The notes beneath the pieces are model-generated. The model searched no databases. It saw only the letters and a program-made list of their open reading frames with translations, and was not told where the DNA came from. A stretch of DNA of 64,000 nt from Uranotaenia lowii (Eukaryota; Arthropoda; Insecta; Diptera; Culicidae), in the NCBI RefSeq assembly GCF_029784155.1, contig NC_073692.1, positions 317,490,590-317,554,589 on the forward strand, written 5' to 3'. Every line of letters starts with the position of its first letter. Positions within the stretch are counted from its first letter, which is position 1. Shown in pieces: positions 35,096 through 46,085 of the stretch. Both the position numbers and the translations under genes were made by a program.

Positions 35096-36081
35096 CACAG
35101 TGGTTTAAAACTCGAAAAACGTGATCATGGGCTTTTTGATGTCTTAGATGTCAAAATAGCTTAATGACATGTTCTACAATGTTTCATTATTTTTAATTGC
35201 GCATATTTTGCCATTATTATTTTCTAATCAATTCACCAAAAAGTGAGATATTTTTTTTATTTTTTGAATTTGTCATCCAATCAAAATGATGTGTTCAGAA
35301 AACTTGTAGACAATACAATTTCAAAAAACTTTGTAAAAGACTTTGAAGCTCTAACTCTCAAAACAACAGATTTATAAACTTTTTTCTAAAAACTAACCTC
35401 AAAAAACGAAATTTTCGTTTAACTTTTTTCAAAGCGACTTTCGAGTCTTCCTTTATATGAGAGAGTTTTAACAATTGTAAAAGTGCACAACTTTATTGAA
35501 GGTGTCCAGTTTCTATCTTGACGTTAAATGGTACTTTTTGTGTAATTACGTTTTAAAATTGCATATTTTCATTGATCCATATCTCTAAAAGTTGCAAACT
35601 TATGAAAACTAAATTATATGCATTTGAAAGGCACATTCTTGAGCTTTAATGAACATATAATTTCATTTGAATGTATCAGGTTTTACTACTAAAATCATTT
35701 ATCTGAAAGATGGTAGTTTTGAAGTTTTTGTTAAACCAGCCTGGCAAACTCTTGGTTTTTAGCAAAAGGAAGGATGAAATCATTTTTTTTTCTATTCCTA
35801 CCGTTGACAAGTGAAGACGACAGTTCTTAATTGATTAAGGTTGAAGAGTTGGCCCTGTCTAGAAGCGTTAGTTCCATTATAGTTAGTAAATCATTTATCT
35901 GAAAGAAGGTAGTTTCGAAATAATGGGCATTTTGCGTATTTTATCAACACACATCTTTAAAAAATGTTGCCCTTTTAACACGAAAGTGGCATAGATGCAT
36001 GATTTTGTAACCTTTAATTTTCATGGCTATCTTTAAAGTTTTTTCTTTATTTTTCGTGTTTTCGAGTTTTAAACCACTGTG
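35096..36081. mobile_element. Transib-like non-autonomous element
   Basis: The ends are perfect 23-bp inverted repeats starting CACAGTGGTTTAAAACTCGA (35096-35118; mirrored to 36081), flanked by the 5-bp duplication CACTG. Transib elements create 5-bp duplications and have ends starting CACWRTG, close to the V(D)J heptamer CACAGTG, which this one matches exactly. An A-rich run lies 12 bp further in. The 986-bp interior has no transposase frame. It splits a minus-oriented minisatellite unit. An hAT (TIR CAGTGG) is the alternative, but no 8-bp duplication is present. Confidence 0.75.
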
Positions 36082-36086
36082 CACTG
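36082..36086. repeat. 5-bp target site duplication, right copy (CACTG)
   Basis: Matches 35091-35095. Confidence 0.8.
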
Positions 36087-36225
36087 GAAGGGGAGAGGGA
36101 TACCAAAGATTTAGGGGCACTTTTATCGTACCCTTATACCAATCCATACCAAATTTCGTTCCATTTGCTCGATTTGCTCTTCAGTGATACAACAATTGTA
36201 TGGAAGCATCCCCCCCCCCTCCCTC
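36087..36225 (-). repeat. ~150-bp Helitron minisatellite, minus-oriented, part 2
   Basis: The array continues after the Transib-like insertion: CCAAATTTCGTTCCATTTGCTCGA (written here on the plus strand, near 36149-36172) is the complement of the plus-oriented unit. At about 36211-36225, in a C-run, the orientation flips to plus. Confidence 0.8.
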
Positions 36226-37649
36226 TTTCCAGTAGGGAGATATAAAGGGGGGAGGGGGACTCTTTTATATTTTTTACATAACTTATTGAGCAAATAGAAC
36301 CAAATTTGGCATGGACGGGTATTTAGGAACGTAACATATTCTTATGATTGTTTGAGACCCCTTCCTTTTTTCCAGCGGGGAGAAAAGAAAGAGAGAGGGA
36401 AGTTTGATACAGTTATTACTGCATATCTCAAGAACAACAACAGCAAATGGAACCAAATTTGGCATGGAACGATATTTGGGTACGAGAAATGCTTCTATGA
36501 ATATTTGGCATCCCTCACTCCTTCAAAGAGGTGGATGAAAGTAGAGGTCTCCCTTACAATTTTAAGTATAACTGGAGAGTTGATCGATCAAATTGAACCA
36601 TATTTGTCATGTGAGGGTATTTGGATACGAGAAATGTTTCTATTATAAATTGAGGCCCCATATTTTTTAGCGGAAAGATATAAAGGGGGAAAGGGGGGCT
36701 TCCATACAATTTTTTTTGCATAGCTCGAGAATTAATCGAGCAAATGAAACCAAATTTGGCATCAAAAAATATTTGAATACGAAAAATACTTTAACTATGT
36801 GAAACAATTCCTTTCTTGCAGTATTATGATAGAATTGGGAATATAGGAGGGGAAGAGGAGGCTTACATTTAACTTTTTTTTTTACAAAATCCGAGAAATA
36901 GACAAAACTTAACGTAGAAAATCATTTTGGTATGATTCTATGATTATCTGACACACTTTCAGTAAGTAGGTACAAAGGAGGAGGAAGGTGAGCCCAATAC
37001 AATTTTGTTAGCATGAGTTCTCAACGAATAAGTTCTAACGAAGCCAACAAAAGTTAAAAAAAAAAGTACTTGATTACGAAATATGTTTCTACTATTGTTA
37101 TAGACCCTTAGATACGCTTTACAGTGTAGAGAGGGGAAGAAAGGAGGAGGCTCCATATACAGTTTGTTATAAAGCTTAAAAACTTATCAACCAATGGAAC
37201 TATATTTGATATAAGAGGATTTTTGGGAACGAAAAAAATGGGTATGATTGTTAAAGATCACGACCTCCATTCAGCAGGAGGTGAAGGAAAGGACAGGGGA
37301 GGGTGCTCTCTTATCAGTTTTTTAGCATAAATCCGGAACATATCAAGCAAAAACAACCATATTTTATAAGTTAGATTGTTTGCGTACGATTAATTTGAGA
37401 CCCTTCAGACAGATTAAATTATCAGATCTTTAACACAAATTAATAGAGCAAGATTCAGAATATTAGTTTAAGTTATCTTTGTGTTGCAATTCAAAACTTC
37501 GGCTGCAGCTCTTATTTTATAACGGTTGCTTATGAATTATGTTATAATTTGATTTAAAAAAATGCCAATAAAACCAATAAAATTTTTTATAATTTTTAAA
37601 AATATAATTTGATTTTGAAAGGTGTAGCAAAGCACACCGGGTCAGCTAG
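36226..37649 (+). mobile_element. Helitron unit 1 (5'-truncated), minisatellite-bearing
   Basis: The unit ends GGGTCAGCTAG at 37649, preceded by a GGTGT/ACACC hairpin (37621-37638). It holds plus-oriented ~150-bp minisatellite units, each with a version of AATGGAACCAAATTTGGCAT, a poly-purine block GGGGGGAGGGGG, and ATTTGGGTACGAGAAATG. Its repeat order matches unit 3 from about 39893 onward, while its 5' end is missing. No Rep/helicase frame is present, so it is non-autonomous. Confidence 0.85.
37618..37649 (+). repeat. Helitron 3' hairpin and CTAG terminus
   Basis: Stem GGTGT / ACACC with loop AGCAAAGC is followed 11 bases later by CTAG. The identical structure recurs at 39416-39444; at 41398 one stem base differs (GGTGG). 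Confidence 0.9.
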
Positions 37650-37671
37650 TCTATATATATAAAAATGAATT

Positions 37672-37724
<53 letters not shown>

Positions 37725-39444
37725 TCCCTATAGACTCGAAAACTACTGAACCGATTTGCGGGAAACTTGGCAGATGGGGGTATTGAAGGCCGGGGAAGGT
37801 TCATATAATAGTTTGGGACCCCTCCCTCTTCTTGGAAGGGGGGAGGGGGTCATATAAATAAAAGTGATAAATCTTCATAACTCGAGAACTGATCATGCAA
37901 ATGGAACCAAATTTGGCATGGGAGTGTATTTCGGTACGAGGAATGTTTCTATGATGGTTTGGTACCCCTCCTTCCTTCCAGTGGGGAGATAGGAAGGGGG
38001 GAGGGGGCCTACCTTACAATTTTTTACATATCTGGAGAACTAATCAAGCAAATGGAACCAAATTTGGCATGGAAGGGAAGTGTAATACGAGAAATCGTTC
38101 TATGATTATTTCAGACCCCTCCCTCTTTCCAGTGAAGATTCAAGTAGGAGGGGAGGAGCCTTTAACAACTTTTTTATTACATGACTTGAAAACTATTCGA
38201 GCAAATGAAACAAAGTTTGGTTTGGAAGGGTTTTTGGGTACGATTAATAGTTCTTTGAATATTTGGTACCTCTCCCTCTGTCAGTTGAGGAGATAGAAAG
38301 TGGGGAGGGGGCTCCTTTACTGTTTTCAGCATTACTGGAAAAATAATCAAGCAAATGGACCCGGATTTGGCGTGGGAAGATATTTGATTACGAGAAATGT
38401 TTCTATGATATTTTTAAAAACCTCCGTTTTCAAGGCGGAAAATCTTGAGGGATGAGGGTGCTCCCATACAATTTTTCACATCACTCGGGAACATACCCAG
38501 CAAATGGAATGAAATTTGGTTGGGAGGGTATTTGAACACAAGAAATGTTTCTGTGAATAATTGGTACTACTCCCAGTTGCGTGATAGGAAGGAGGGAGGG
38601 GCTCCTTTACATTTTTCGAATAACTCGAGAACTTATGGAAACAACTTTGGCATAGAAAAGCATTGGGGATACAGTTAAAGAAGACGAGAGCTTACATACG
38701 ATAGTTTTGCATGAACCAAGAACTTTTCTAACAAATGGAACCAAATATGGTATCCAAACAATTATACAATCGAACAAATGGACAGAATTGGGCATCGGAT
38801 TGTATTTGAATACACGGAATGTTTGTTCTTGATCCCGTCCTTTCAGGTAGGGGAGAGGTGGGAAGAAGGGTTTAGATACAAATTTTATAGCATAGGTAAC
38901 TCGACAACTAATAAAGCAAACGAAACCAAATTTGGCATGAGAGGGAATTCGAGCACAAGAAATGTTTTTCCGGTGGCTTAGCACCCCTCGTTCCATTCAG
39001 TGGAACGGTAAAAAGTGGGAAGAGGCATATATGTGAAATTTGGAACATTCTCAAAATTTGTATAATAATACGTAAACGAATAGGTATAATAAGAGTCCCG
39101 TGACGATATTTTGTTACAAAAAGTGTTTCTAGGATAGTTAGAGACCCTTTTCACATAAAAAAAGACAACGGAGAAAATAAAAAAAATAAAAAAATATTTC
39201 GTCATAGGTTATAAACTTATGAAGCAAAGAAATCAAGAGTCATAAATAGGAATAAAACACGGATTAAAAAAAAATGAATTAAGATTTAAAAATAAAAAGA
39301 GTTGCAATTTTATTTTGAAAGAACATTTTTATGTTTTTCAAATTGGATTTAAAATTTTGTGCAAAAAAAATAAAAGTTTAATAACTAGGTACCACAAATT
39401 TCAATAATTTTGAAAGGTGTAGCAAAGCACACCGGGTCAGCTAG
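37650..39444 (+). mobile_element. Helitron unit 2 (complete, non-autonomous)
   Basis: The 5' TC (37650) abuts unit 1's CTAG with no base between. The 5' end reads TCTATATATATAAAAATGAA and continues with a (CTGT)n run (37672-37723) and AACTACTGAACCGATTTG. About ten ~150-bp minisatellite units follow (AAATTTGGCATGG at roughly 37910, 38060, 38212, 38360, 38512). The 3' hairpin and CTAG end at 39444. Size is 1795 bp. Short open frames over it are repeat artefacts; no Rep or helicase motif is seen. Confidence 0.9.
37672..37723. repeat. (CTGT)n microsatellite in the Helitron 5' region
   Basis: About 13 perfect CTGT units lie 22 bp inside the 5' end of unit 2. Unit 3 has only a short, interrupted version at 39467-39489. 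The motif is the same as the 10-kb array at the end of the window. Confidence 0.95.
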
Positions 39445-41398
39445 TATATATATAAAAATGAATTTCTGTCTGTCTGTCTTTCTGTCTGTTCCCTATAGAC
39501 TCAGAAACTACTAAACCGATTTACAAGAAACTTGGCAGGTGGGGGAAATACAGGCCAGGGAAGGTTTTTATTATGGTTTGGGATCCCTCCCCCTAACAGG
39601 AAGGGAGGGAGGGGCCACCCAATCAAAAGACATTTTTTGCATAACTCAAGAACCAATCAAGCAAATGGTATCAGATTTGGCATGGGGTGGCATTTGGGAA
39701 CGGGGAATATTCCAATGAATATAAGGTACCCCTCCCTCCTCTCAGTGGGATGATAGGAAGGGGGGATGGGGGCTACCATACAATTTTTAATATAACTCGA
39801 AAACCAATCAAGATATTGGAACCAAATTTGGCATGGGAAGGTATTTGGATACGAAAAATATTTCTATGATTATTTGAGACCCCTTCCTCTTTCCAGTAGG
39901 GAGATATAAAGGGGGGAGGGGCCCTCTTTTATATTTTTTTTTCATAACTCAAATAATAATCAAGCAAATGGAACCAAATTTGGCATGGGCAGATATTTGG
40001 GAACGTGACAAGTTCTAATGATTGTTTGAGACCCTTTCCTTCTTCCAGCGAAAGGAAAGAGGGAGGGAAGTTCCATACAATTTTTATTGCATAACTCAAG
40101 AACTACAACAGCGAATGAAACCAAATTTGGCATGGAACGATATTTGGGTACGAGAAATGCTTCTTTGAATATTTGGTATCCCTCACTCCTTCAAAAAGGT
40201 GGATGTAAAGGGTCTAGAGGTCTCCTTTACAATTTTCAGTATAACTGGAGAGCTGATCGAGCAAATTGAACCATATTTTGCATATGAGGGTATTTCCACT
40301 CGAGCAATGTTTCTAATATAAATTGCAGCCCCACCTTTTTTCAACGGAAAGATATAAAGAGGGAAAGAGGCTACCATACAATTTTTTTTGCTTAACTTGA
40401 GAATTTATAGAGCAAATGAAATAAAATTTGGTATCAAAAACTATTTGAGTACAAAAAATACTTTTATGAATATTTAGTTCTCAGCCCTCCATTCAATGGG
40501 GCGAATGGAAGGGGGATGGTACTTCCTTTCAAGTTTATGCATAACTCAATAATTTACATCGCAAATAAAACCAAGTTTGGCATGGGATGGTATTTCAATA
40601 CAAGACATTTTTTTTTATGTCAAACAATTCCTTTCCTGCAATTCCTTAACATGGAAAATAATGTTGATATGATTCCATGATTATCTGACACACCATTCTC
40701 CTTTCAGTGAGCAGGTACATAGGAGGAGGGAGGTGAGCCCAATACAATTTTGTTAGCATAAGTTCTCAATTAGAAGCCAACAAATGGAAACGAATATGGC
40801 ATAGAAAGGTACTTGGTTACGAGATATGTTTCTTCGATTGTTATAGACCCTTACGCCTTAGTGTAGAGAGGAGAAGAAAGGAGGGGGTTCCATATAAATT
40901 TTGCTGTAAAGCTCAAAAAATTATCAACCAATGGAACAATATTTGATACAAGAAGATTTTTGGGAACGAAAAAATGGGTATGACTATTAAAGATCACGAT
41001 CTCCATTCAGCAGGGAGAATTGAAGAACAGGGGAAGGGGGGTCTCTCTTATCAGTTTTTAACATAAATCCAGAAAATATCAAGCAAAACGAACCATATTT
41101 TATCAGTTGGATTGTTTGCGTACTATTTATTTGGAACCCTCTTTTTTAGTGCGAAGCTTAAAGAAACAGATTGAAATTATCAGATCTTTAACACAAATCA
41201 AAATTGAGAATATTAGTTTAAATTGTTTTCGTGTAGCAATCTGAAACTCCAGCTGCAGCTCTCATTTTATAGCGGTTGGTTTTTAATTATGTTATATTTT
41301 GATTCAAAATAATGCCAACAAAACAATATCAATTTGAATAAATTCTTAAAATATCATTCGATTTTGAAAGGTGGAGCAAAGCACACCGGGTCAGCTAG
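39445..41398 (+). mobile_element. Helitron unit 3 (complete, non-autonomous)
   Basis: It starts directly after unit 2's CTAG. The first two bases are TA rather than TC, followed by the same TATATATAAAAATGAATTTC start. It contains about ten plus-oriented minisatellite units and ends with the hairpin GGTGGAGCAAAGCACACC and CTAG at 41398, followed by T. It is 1954 bp. Its second half follows the same unit order as unit 1. No helicase is present. Confidence 0.88.
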
Positions 41399-41559
41399 TA
41401 AAATATATTTTAATTAGTTTTTTTTGCGATTTTTTTTTTCAAATTTTGAACCGCGAAGAACATAGAATGAGATATTTCCGGAATACGCCATGTCCAATAT
41501 CGACATCAAATAGACGATTTTATATTCTTGAGCTTAGCGAAGGATCTTTTTGATTGATA
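41399..41559. other. Short AT-rich flank
   Basis: Sequence between the Helitron tract and the next element. Nothing recognised. Confidence 0.5.
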
Positions 41560-41561
41560 TA

Positions 41562-41940
41562 GGGGAGAGTGGGGTAACGTGGGCCATGGGGAAACGTGAG
41601 ACACTCTAAATATCTCAGATGTGGGTTGAGATAAAAATCTCAACCCAACTGTCATCGTCATCGTTTTGCGTAAGCATATTTTTCTATATGTTGTTGCCTT
41701 AAATACGCATGTTTTTAATTTTCAAGTATATAAAATTAAGAAAAAAAATTTCTAACATAATTAACAAGCAACTAACTGCATCGATGGGAAACCTAAAGTT
41801 CATAACAAAAATGTGCTCATACGATCTTTGTTTTGTCATGTTCTTTCACATGTAAAAGGAATTTTCGATAAGCAACTATAAGTCACACAAACGCAACCAA
41901 TTTGCAAAACATTGCTTGTGGGGAATCGTGGGCCACATTT
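41562..41940. mobile_element. Truncated copy of the GGGGAGAGTGGGG element
   Basis: The left end and the next ~370 bp track the copy at 25963 closely (TA flank, GGGGAGAGTGGGGTAACGTG, shared ATATCTCAGATGTG and CATCGATGGG words). Similarity stops just after a GGGGAATCGTGGGCCACA word, equivalent to about 26354 in the full copy. Immediately after it another TA-GGGGAGGAGCGGG start appears (41948). Confidence 0.8.
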
Positions 41941-41947
41941 TGTAGTA

Positions 41948-42100
41948 GGGGAGGAGCGGGCTATATGCGCCTATTAAGAAGAAAACTGATTTTATCAAAT
42001 ATCACATCGAATATGTGTACAAAAACTATATACACGTGTGTAGGCATCTGTTTTCTATATAATGGAGTAATTTTTATGTTAAAATTGTCTTCTGTTTCCA
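41948..42100. mobile_element. Solo end of a further TA-flanked element (GGGGAGGAGCGGG)
   Basis: TA followed by GGGGAGGAGCGGGCTATATG resembles other end sequences in the window. No inverted partner was found, and the right limit is arbitrary. It may be a truncated element that cut the copy at 41562. Confidence 0.4.
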
Positions 42101-42300
42101 CCAGGATTTATTAATGAAATTCGAGGAAATAGCGTCACAGAAAACCATCACAGAATTCTTGGGTAAAATCACAGAAAGTCAGAATTTTTTTTTCTCAAAA
42201 ACACAGATTTTTTTTCGGCAACATTGTTTACAACTTTTCTTATGGCTGCAAAGCATTTTGTCACGTGCTTTTAAAATACATGAGATTAATTCTCAATAGA
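42101..42300. repeat. Dispersed TCACAGAA-rich repeat, copy 1
   Basis: The words GTCACAGAAAACCATCACAG and GGTAAAATCACAGAA are matched by diverged counterparts at 51530-51620 (ACAGAATATTTGAGTAAAATCACAGAATGTCACAA). Related TCACAGAA words cluster at 50939-51010. It looks like an interspersed repeat; the ends are unclear and no coding is seen. Confidence 0.55.
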
Positions 42301-42425
42301 TCAACTTTTTTACAGAAGCAATAAATACTGAATACGCAATTCTCAATTTATTCTTATTTTATAAACAATGGATTCTTTTTTAAATCGATTTATTTTACAC
42401 GGTTTTATTTTAAATGATTTTCAAA

Positions 42426-42539
42426 GAGATTAGGATGCAGCTTCTCGACAGAATCATGGACTGGAATGGCCAGTTAGAGAGTCTGCCTGAGTTCCGGGCA
42501 TCCGTAGCAGAAAACAGTATTCGAAACAAATGTAAATGA
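42426..42539 (+). pseudogene. Possible non-LTR reverse transcriptase fragment
   Basis: A 37-codon open stretch, ending at a TGA, has ordinary protein-like codon content in an AT-rich setting. Its peptide carries an LLDRI...W...LPEF pattern and then a run ending in SIRN. This recalls the part of the reverse transcriptase domain of R1/I/LOA-type elements where (R)xxxWxExxxxLPxFQxGFRxxxST occurs. The key GFR is not preserved (ASV instead). It would be a dead scrap of about 1/10 of an RT domain. The match is from memory and short. Confidence 0.25.
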
Positions 42540-43899
42540 TCAATTCACAGTCTTAATTGGCAACTTTTATCGAATTGAGCAATGATTATGCCCGCCGGTT
42601 GATTTGAACTTTTCTTAAGCGATTTGTATTTTTACGCGTACACAACAAACGTTTAAAAAAATCATCCAGTATATTTACATGTAGGTTTCTATCCTGATAT
42701 CAAAATTTTGTTATAACATTTTGATTTTGATTGGAAATTCATGATTTGTCTTCTATTTTGAAAATATTTTTCAATACAAAAAATACTTATAGCATAAATT
42801 ATTACACATTGTTTCCCGTATTTTTTTAAACTGTTTTTTTCCAAAAATAATTTCAAATCATTAGAATAAAGTTTAAGAGAACAACAGCTCCCACAATTTG
42901 AGGTAAGTATATGGTTTGAGAAAAATGTGTAAAACACTTTGTATTTATAGGTTTTTTTTTAAATTCAAACTGAAATTATTTATGAAATTTATGAATCGTT
43001 ATTTTAATTGTTTAATTGCGATACTTTATTCTACATTTACTCACTACTAAAGGTATCTTAAAAAAAAACTAAATTAGTAGAGGTGAATATAATGATTTCT
43101 TAGATAAAGCATTCCACATTCTGGCATTTTCCGGCTAAGATTTCATCACGGTTTTATTTTTTTTAATTCAATAATTTTCAACAGGAAATGACATACATCA
43201 AGAAAAACTAATCTAAACAAATTTTTTTTGCTCTCTCTAGGTTATACATGTCTGTTGGGAATTCGTAACAAAATGAAACAAAATCAGAAGTCGAATTTTT
43301 AAAATATCAAATAATGGTTTCAATATTGAAAAGATAAGTTAGTTAGACTGCCAATGGAAGTCAAATGCTTCTGAAGTGGCTGCTGGAAAACTGCTCTCTA
43401 ATGGATAATTAAAGTGCATTTTAAATTCCGTACCAAAAATGCAATTTAACACTCAATTGCCCTACGTCTTTTTTAATTCTTGAAAGGACCACGATATGTT
43501 GATCCATAGAACATGGAAGAAATAAAAAAATTAAGAAAAACCTGGTGAAAATGACAGATTACACGATTCCATACATATATTGACTGCAAAAATCGTCTTT
43601 CTTTCTTGTTATATTACATGAATACAACACATGTATGCTGACAGCAGAAACAAAAATTTCCAAAATTTGAGTCTAATAACCAAATTCAAGACCATATAAG
43701 ACTTTTTCGAATTATTCCATTGAAATTAAAGAAAAATGAAAATTCAAAACCATTTGCTCTTGTAAATAAAGGCAGATGATCAAATTAGTGACAATGAAAA
43801 AAAGTGTGCAAATTCACCAAAACTAGAATTAAAAAAAAAACAAAATCTGACAAAAGATTCAAACTCAAAGACTTCAAATTTTCTTTAATCAGCTGTTAA
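42540..43899. other. AT-rich non-coding sequence
   Basis: Nothing recognised; the 82-codon minus frame (42689-42937) is not credible. Confidence 0.5.
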
Positions 43900-45020
43900 A
43901 ACATAGGCCCCAATTCATTGAGCTGGAAAATTTTTCTTGCAAAGGTACTAAAATAAACAGATTGTCCATCACTGCCTTGGGAGACATTGTCCAGTAAAGT
44001 TTTCTCGAAGAAACACTTCCGATCTCGGCAAATTCTCACCAAGCACCTCAACATCACCACTAATAACTTTCATGCTGAATGTGTAACTTATAGCCAAACA
44101 CTATCACATTTGGAAAAAGTTCCCTCCACAGAAATGTGACCAGCCTCAGGAGTCCTTTTCCCCTACCCCTTCTTGAACTCAACTTTCCACTTCCACAAAA
44201 AAAACTTTATCCGGAGTAGCACCTTTCGAGATTTGAAGGAAATTGTATCAAATGTAGAAGCATTGTTAAAGAAAAAAAGCATCTAGAACTTTGGTTCTGT
44301 TTTCTTCTTACCTTTCCAGACGCAAAAATCCAAAAAAAGTAGAACCTCCTCGAGCTAGTGTAAAGCATTCATATGCGCCGCAAACTGCAGTCATGAAATG
44401 CATTCGTATTCATCTTTTTGTTTTAAACTGATCTAGAAGAAGCCTTGAAAAACTCACGTTTTGAATTATAATTTGGTTTCAAAGTAGGAAAAAACCCATA
44501 TCTGCTTCAACAATATTTTACACATATGTTCGTTCATATATGTAAACCCTTAAATGACTTTTCAAGACAATACATTATCAATTAATAAAACTTGCAATTT
44601 CAAGATGTTCGCCTTTATTTATCCCGAAGATTAATGATTGCAGTTCCATCTTAGTCCGCTAAAGCCAAACTCAGCAGCAATACTGTTGCTGCTGCTGGTA
44701 GTGCGCAATTTATCGCCGCGCTGAATTAAATATTTATCTCCCGCAAGGGGGGGCGCGTGAAAATTAAATTTTCATAAACGACCTGCATGTACCCATCTAG
44801 AGGAAAGTCCTTCACTTCAATGTTGTTCTTTATCTTCCACTCTTTACCACCAATGTAAATTCCAAAATTGCCGCAATTTGCTTGGCGTTTTGTGCGCGCG
44901 GTCCAGCAGCAAATAAAAGCTTTTTTTTCGAGTGCGTGAAAGATTAACGTCTTGCATAAATTAGGCGGATACCCATTTGCGCTGGTCGAAGCTACAGAGA
45001 CTGATGTTCGATATTGAACA
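43900..45020. promoter_or_regulatory. Complex island; candidate conserved regulatory sequence
   Basis: This non-repetitive segment contains balanced-composition stretches. The clearest part is 44660-45000, with CTGTTGCTGCTGCTGG, TTTATCGCCGCGCTGAATTA, and GCGCGTGAAAATTAAATTTT followed by CATAAACG. Homeodomain-type AATTAAAT/ATTAAATT words are clustered among GC-rich words, a texture seen in dipteran developmental enhancers. No open frame is present. This is texture-based inference. Confidence 0.3.
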
Positions 45021-45240
45021 GCTTGAGTGGGCCATCCTTAGCTGGGCCTACATGGAAACTTATTTTCAAAATTGATAATGAAAGATTAAGTTAATTATCA
45101 AAAGTTAACTTAAAGGTAGACCTCAAAAAAATAGTTTATTCAGGGTTTTCCGAAAACTTAACGTTTAAGGAATCTCCGATATTTTCCATGATATTTAATG
45201 GGAGTTTTGTTAAAATAATTACAAGTTTTGTTAAATGAAT
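45021..45240. other. AT-rich sequence
   Basis: Nothing recognised. Confidence 0.5.
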
Positions 45241-45242
45241 TA

Positions 45243-45470
45243 CACAGTAAACGAAAATTACCGAGTTCGGTATTTTTTTTTACCGAAATCCTAACATGTG
45301 TAAATCGTTAAACTGTTCGGTAAAAAATAAAGGAACATCGGTAAATCGATGCCTCATTTACCGATGTTCGTTTATTTTTTACCGAAAAAATTACCGAACA
45401 GTTTAACGATTTACACATGCTAGGATTTCGGTAGTAAAATTACCGAGCTCGATTATTTTCGTTTACTGTG
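45243..45470. mobile_element. Palindromic TA-flanked element (228 bp), CACAGTAAACG ends
   Basis: The ends CACAGTAAACGAAAAT and ATTTTCGTTTACTGTG are inverted and flanked by TA on both sides. Almost the entire element is one palindrome with a small centre at about 45346-45355. The right arm carries a ~13-bp extra TTTTTTCGGTAA-like segment. The TTACCGA/TCGGTAA word occurs many times. It is a foldback MITE and would form a hairpin of about 100 bp per arm. Confidence 0.9.
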
Positions 45471-45472
45471 TA

Positions 45473-46083
45473 AGTTTTTGTATGTGAAAGTATTCATGCT
45501 TCAAAATGTGTTACTTTTAATTTTAAGGCAAAATCTCAAAAATACTGAAATCAATTGTTTTGCACTACGGTGTTTTGCACGGTTCCGAACTTAAGTTGTT
45601 TAGTTGCAAAACTAAAATATTTAATTAAAACTTTATTACCAAGCACATTTCACATCTATTAAGCTGTCAAAATCACAGAATAGTCTACTCTTAAAGAATG
45701 TTTTGACCTTACTGTCGTTGCAAAATTTTACTAAGTTAGTGAAAATTGTCATATTTTTTATGTTTTAAATTTTTCCATTATTTTCTTGAAAATAGTAGCT
45801 CAGAAAACTATTGCTGTTTTTTGTTGTTATGATACATTTTTATCGGCTGTGATCTACCAGTTGTGACCTACCGAGATGACAATGAACCAAAAACGAAGTT
45901 TTAGAATTGTTTTCTCAATAGCTTCTGTTATTTAACTCACATAAAAAGTATCAATGTTCGCAAATGGTAAAGGTGTGAGTGTTCAAAATATTAATAATGA
46001 TATGAATAGTGACATGATATTTAATCTATTTTCAATATTAATAGAGATATATATCAAAATCAAACATTTTTAGTTTTTACCCA
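45473..46083. other. AT-rich non-coding sequence
   Basis: Nothing recognised. Confidence 0.5.
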
Positions 46084-46085
46084 TA

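Noticed and set aside
35096..36081. hAT element (CAGTGG ends)
   Set aside because: Taking CAGTGG as the end gives no matching 8-bp flanks; taking CACAGTG gives an exact 5-bp duplication.
38607..38996. 129-codon minus-strand frame
   Set aside because: It lies wholly in the Helitron minisatellite; similar frames recur with each unit.
37740..41100. CRISPR-like regular repeats
   Set aside because: The ~150-bp units are diverged minisatellite inside eukaryotic Helitrons; there are no short identical repeats with unique spacers and no cas genes.
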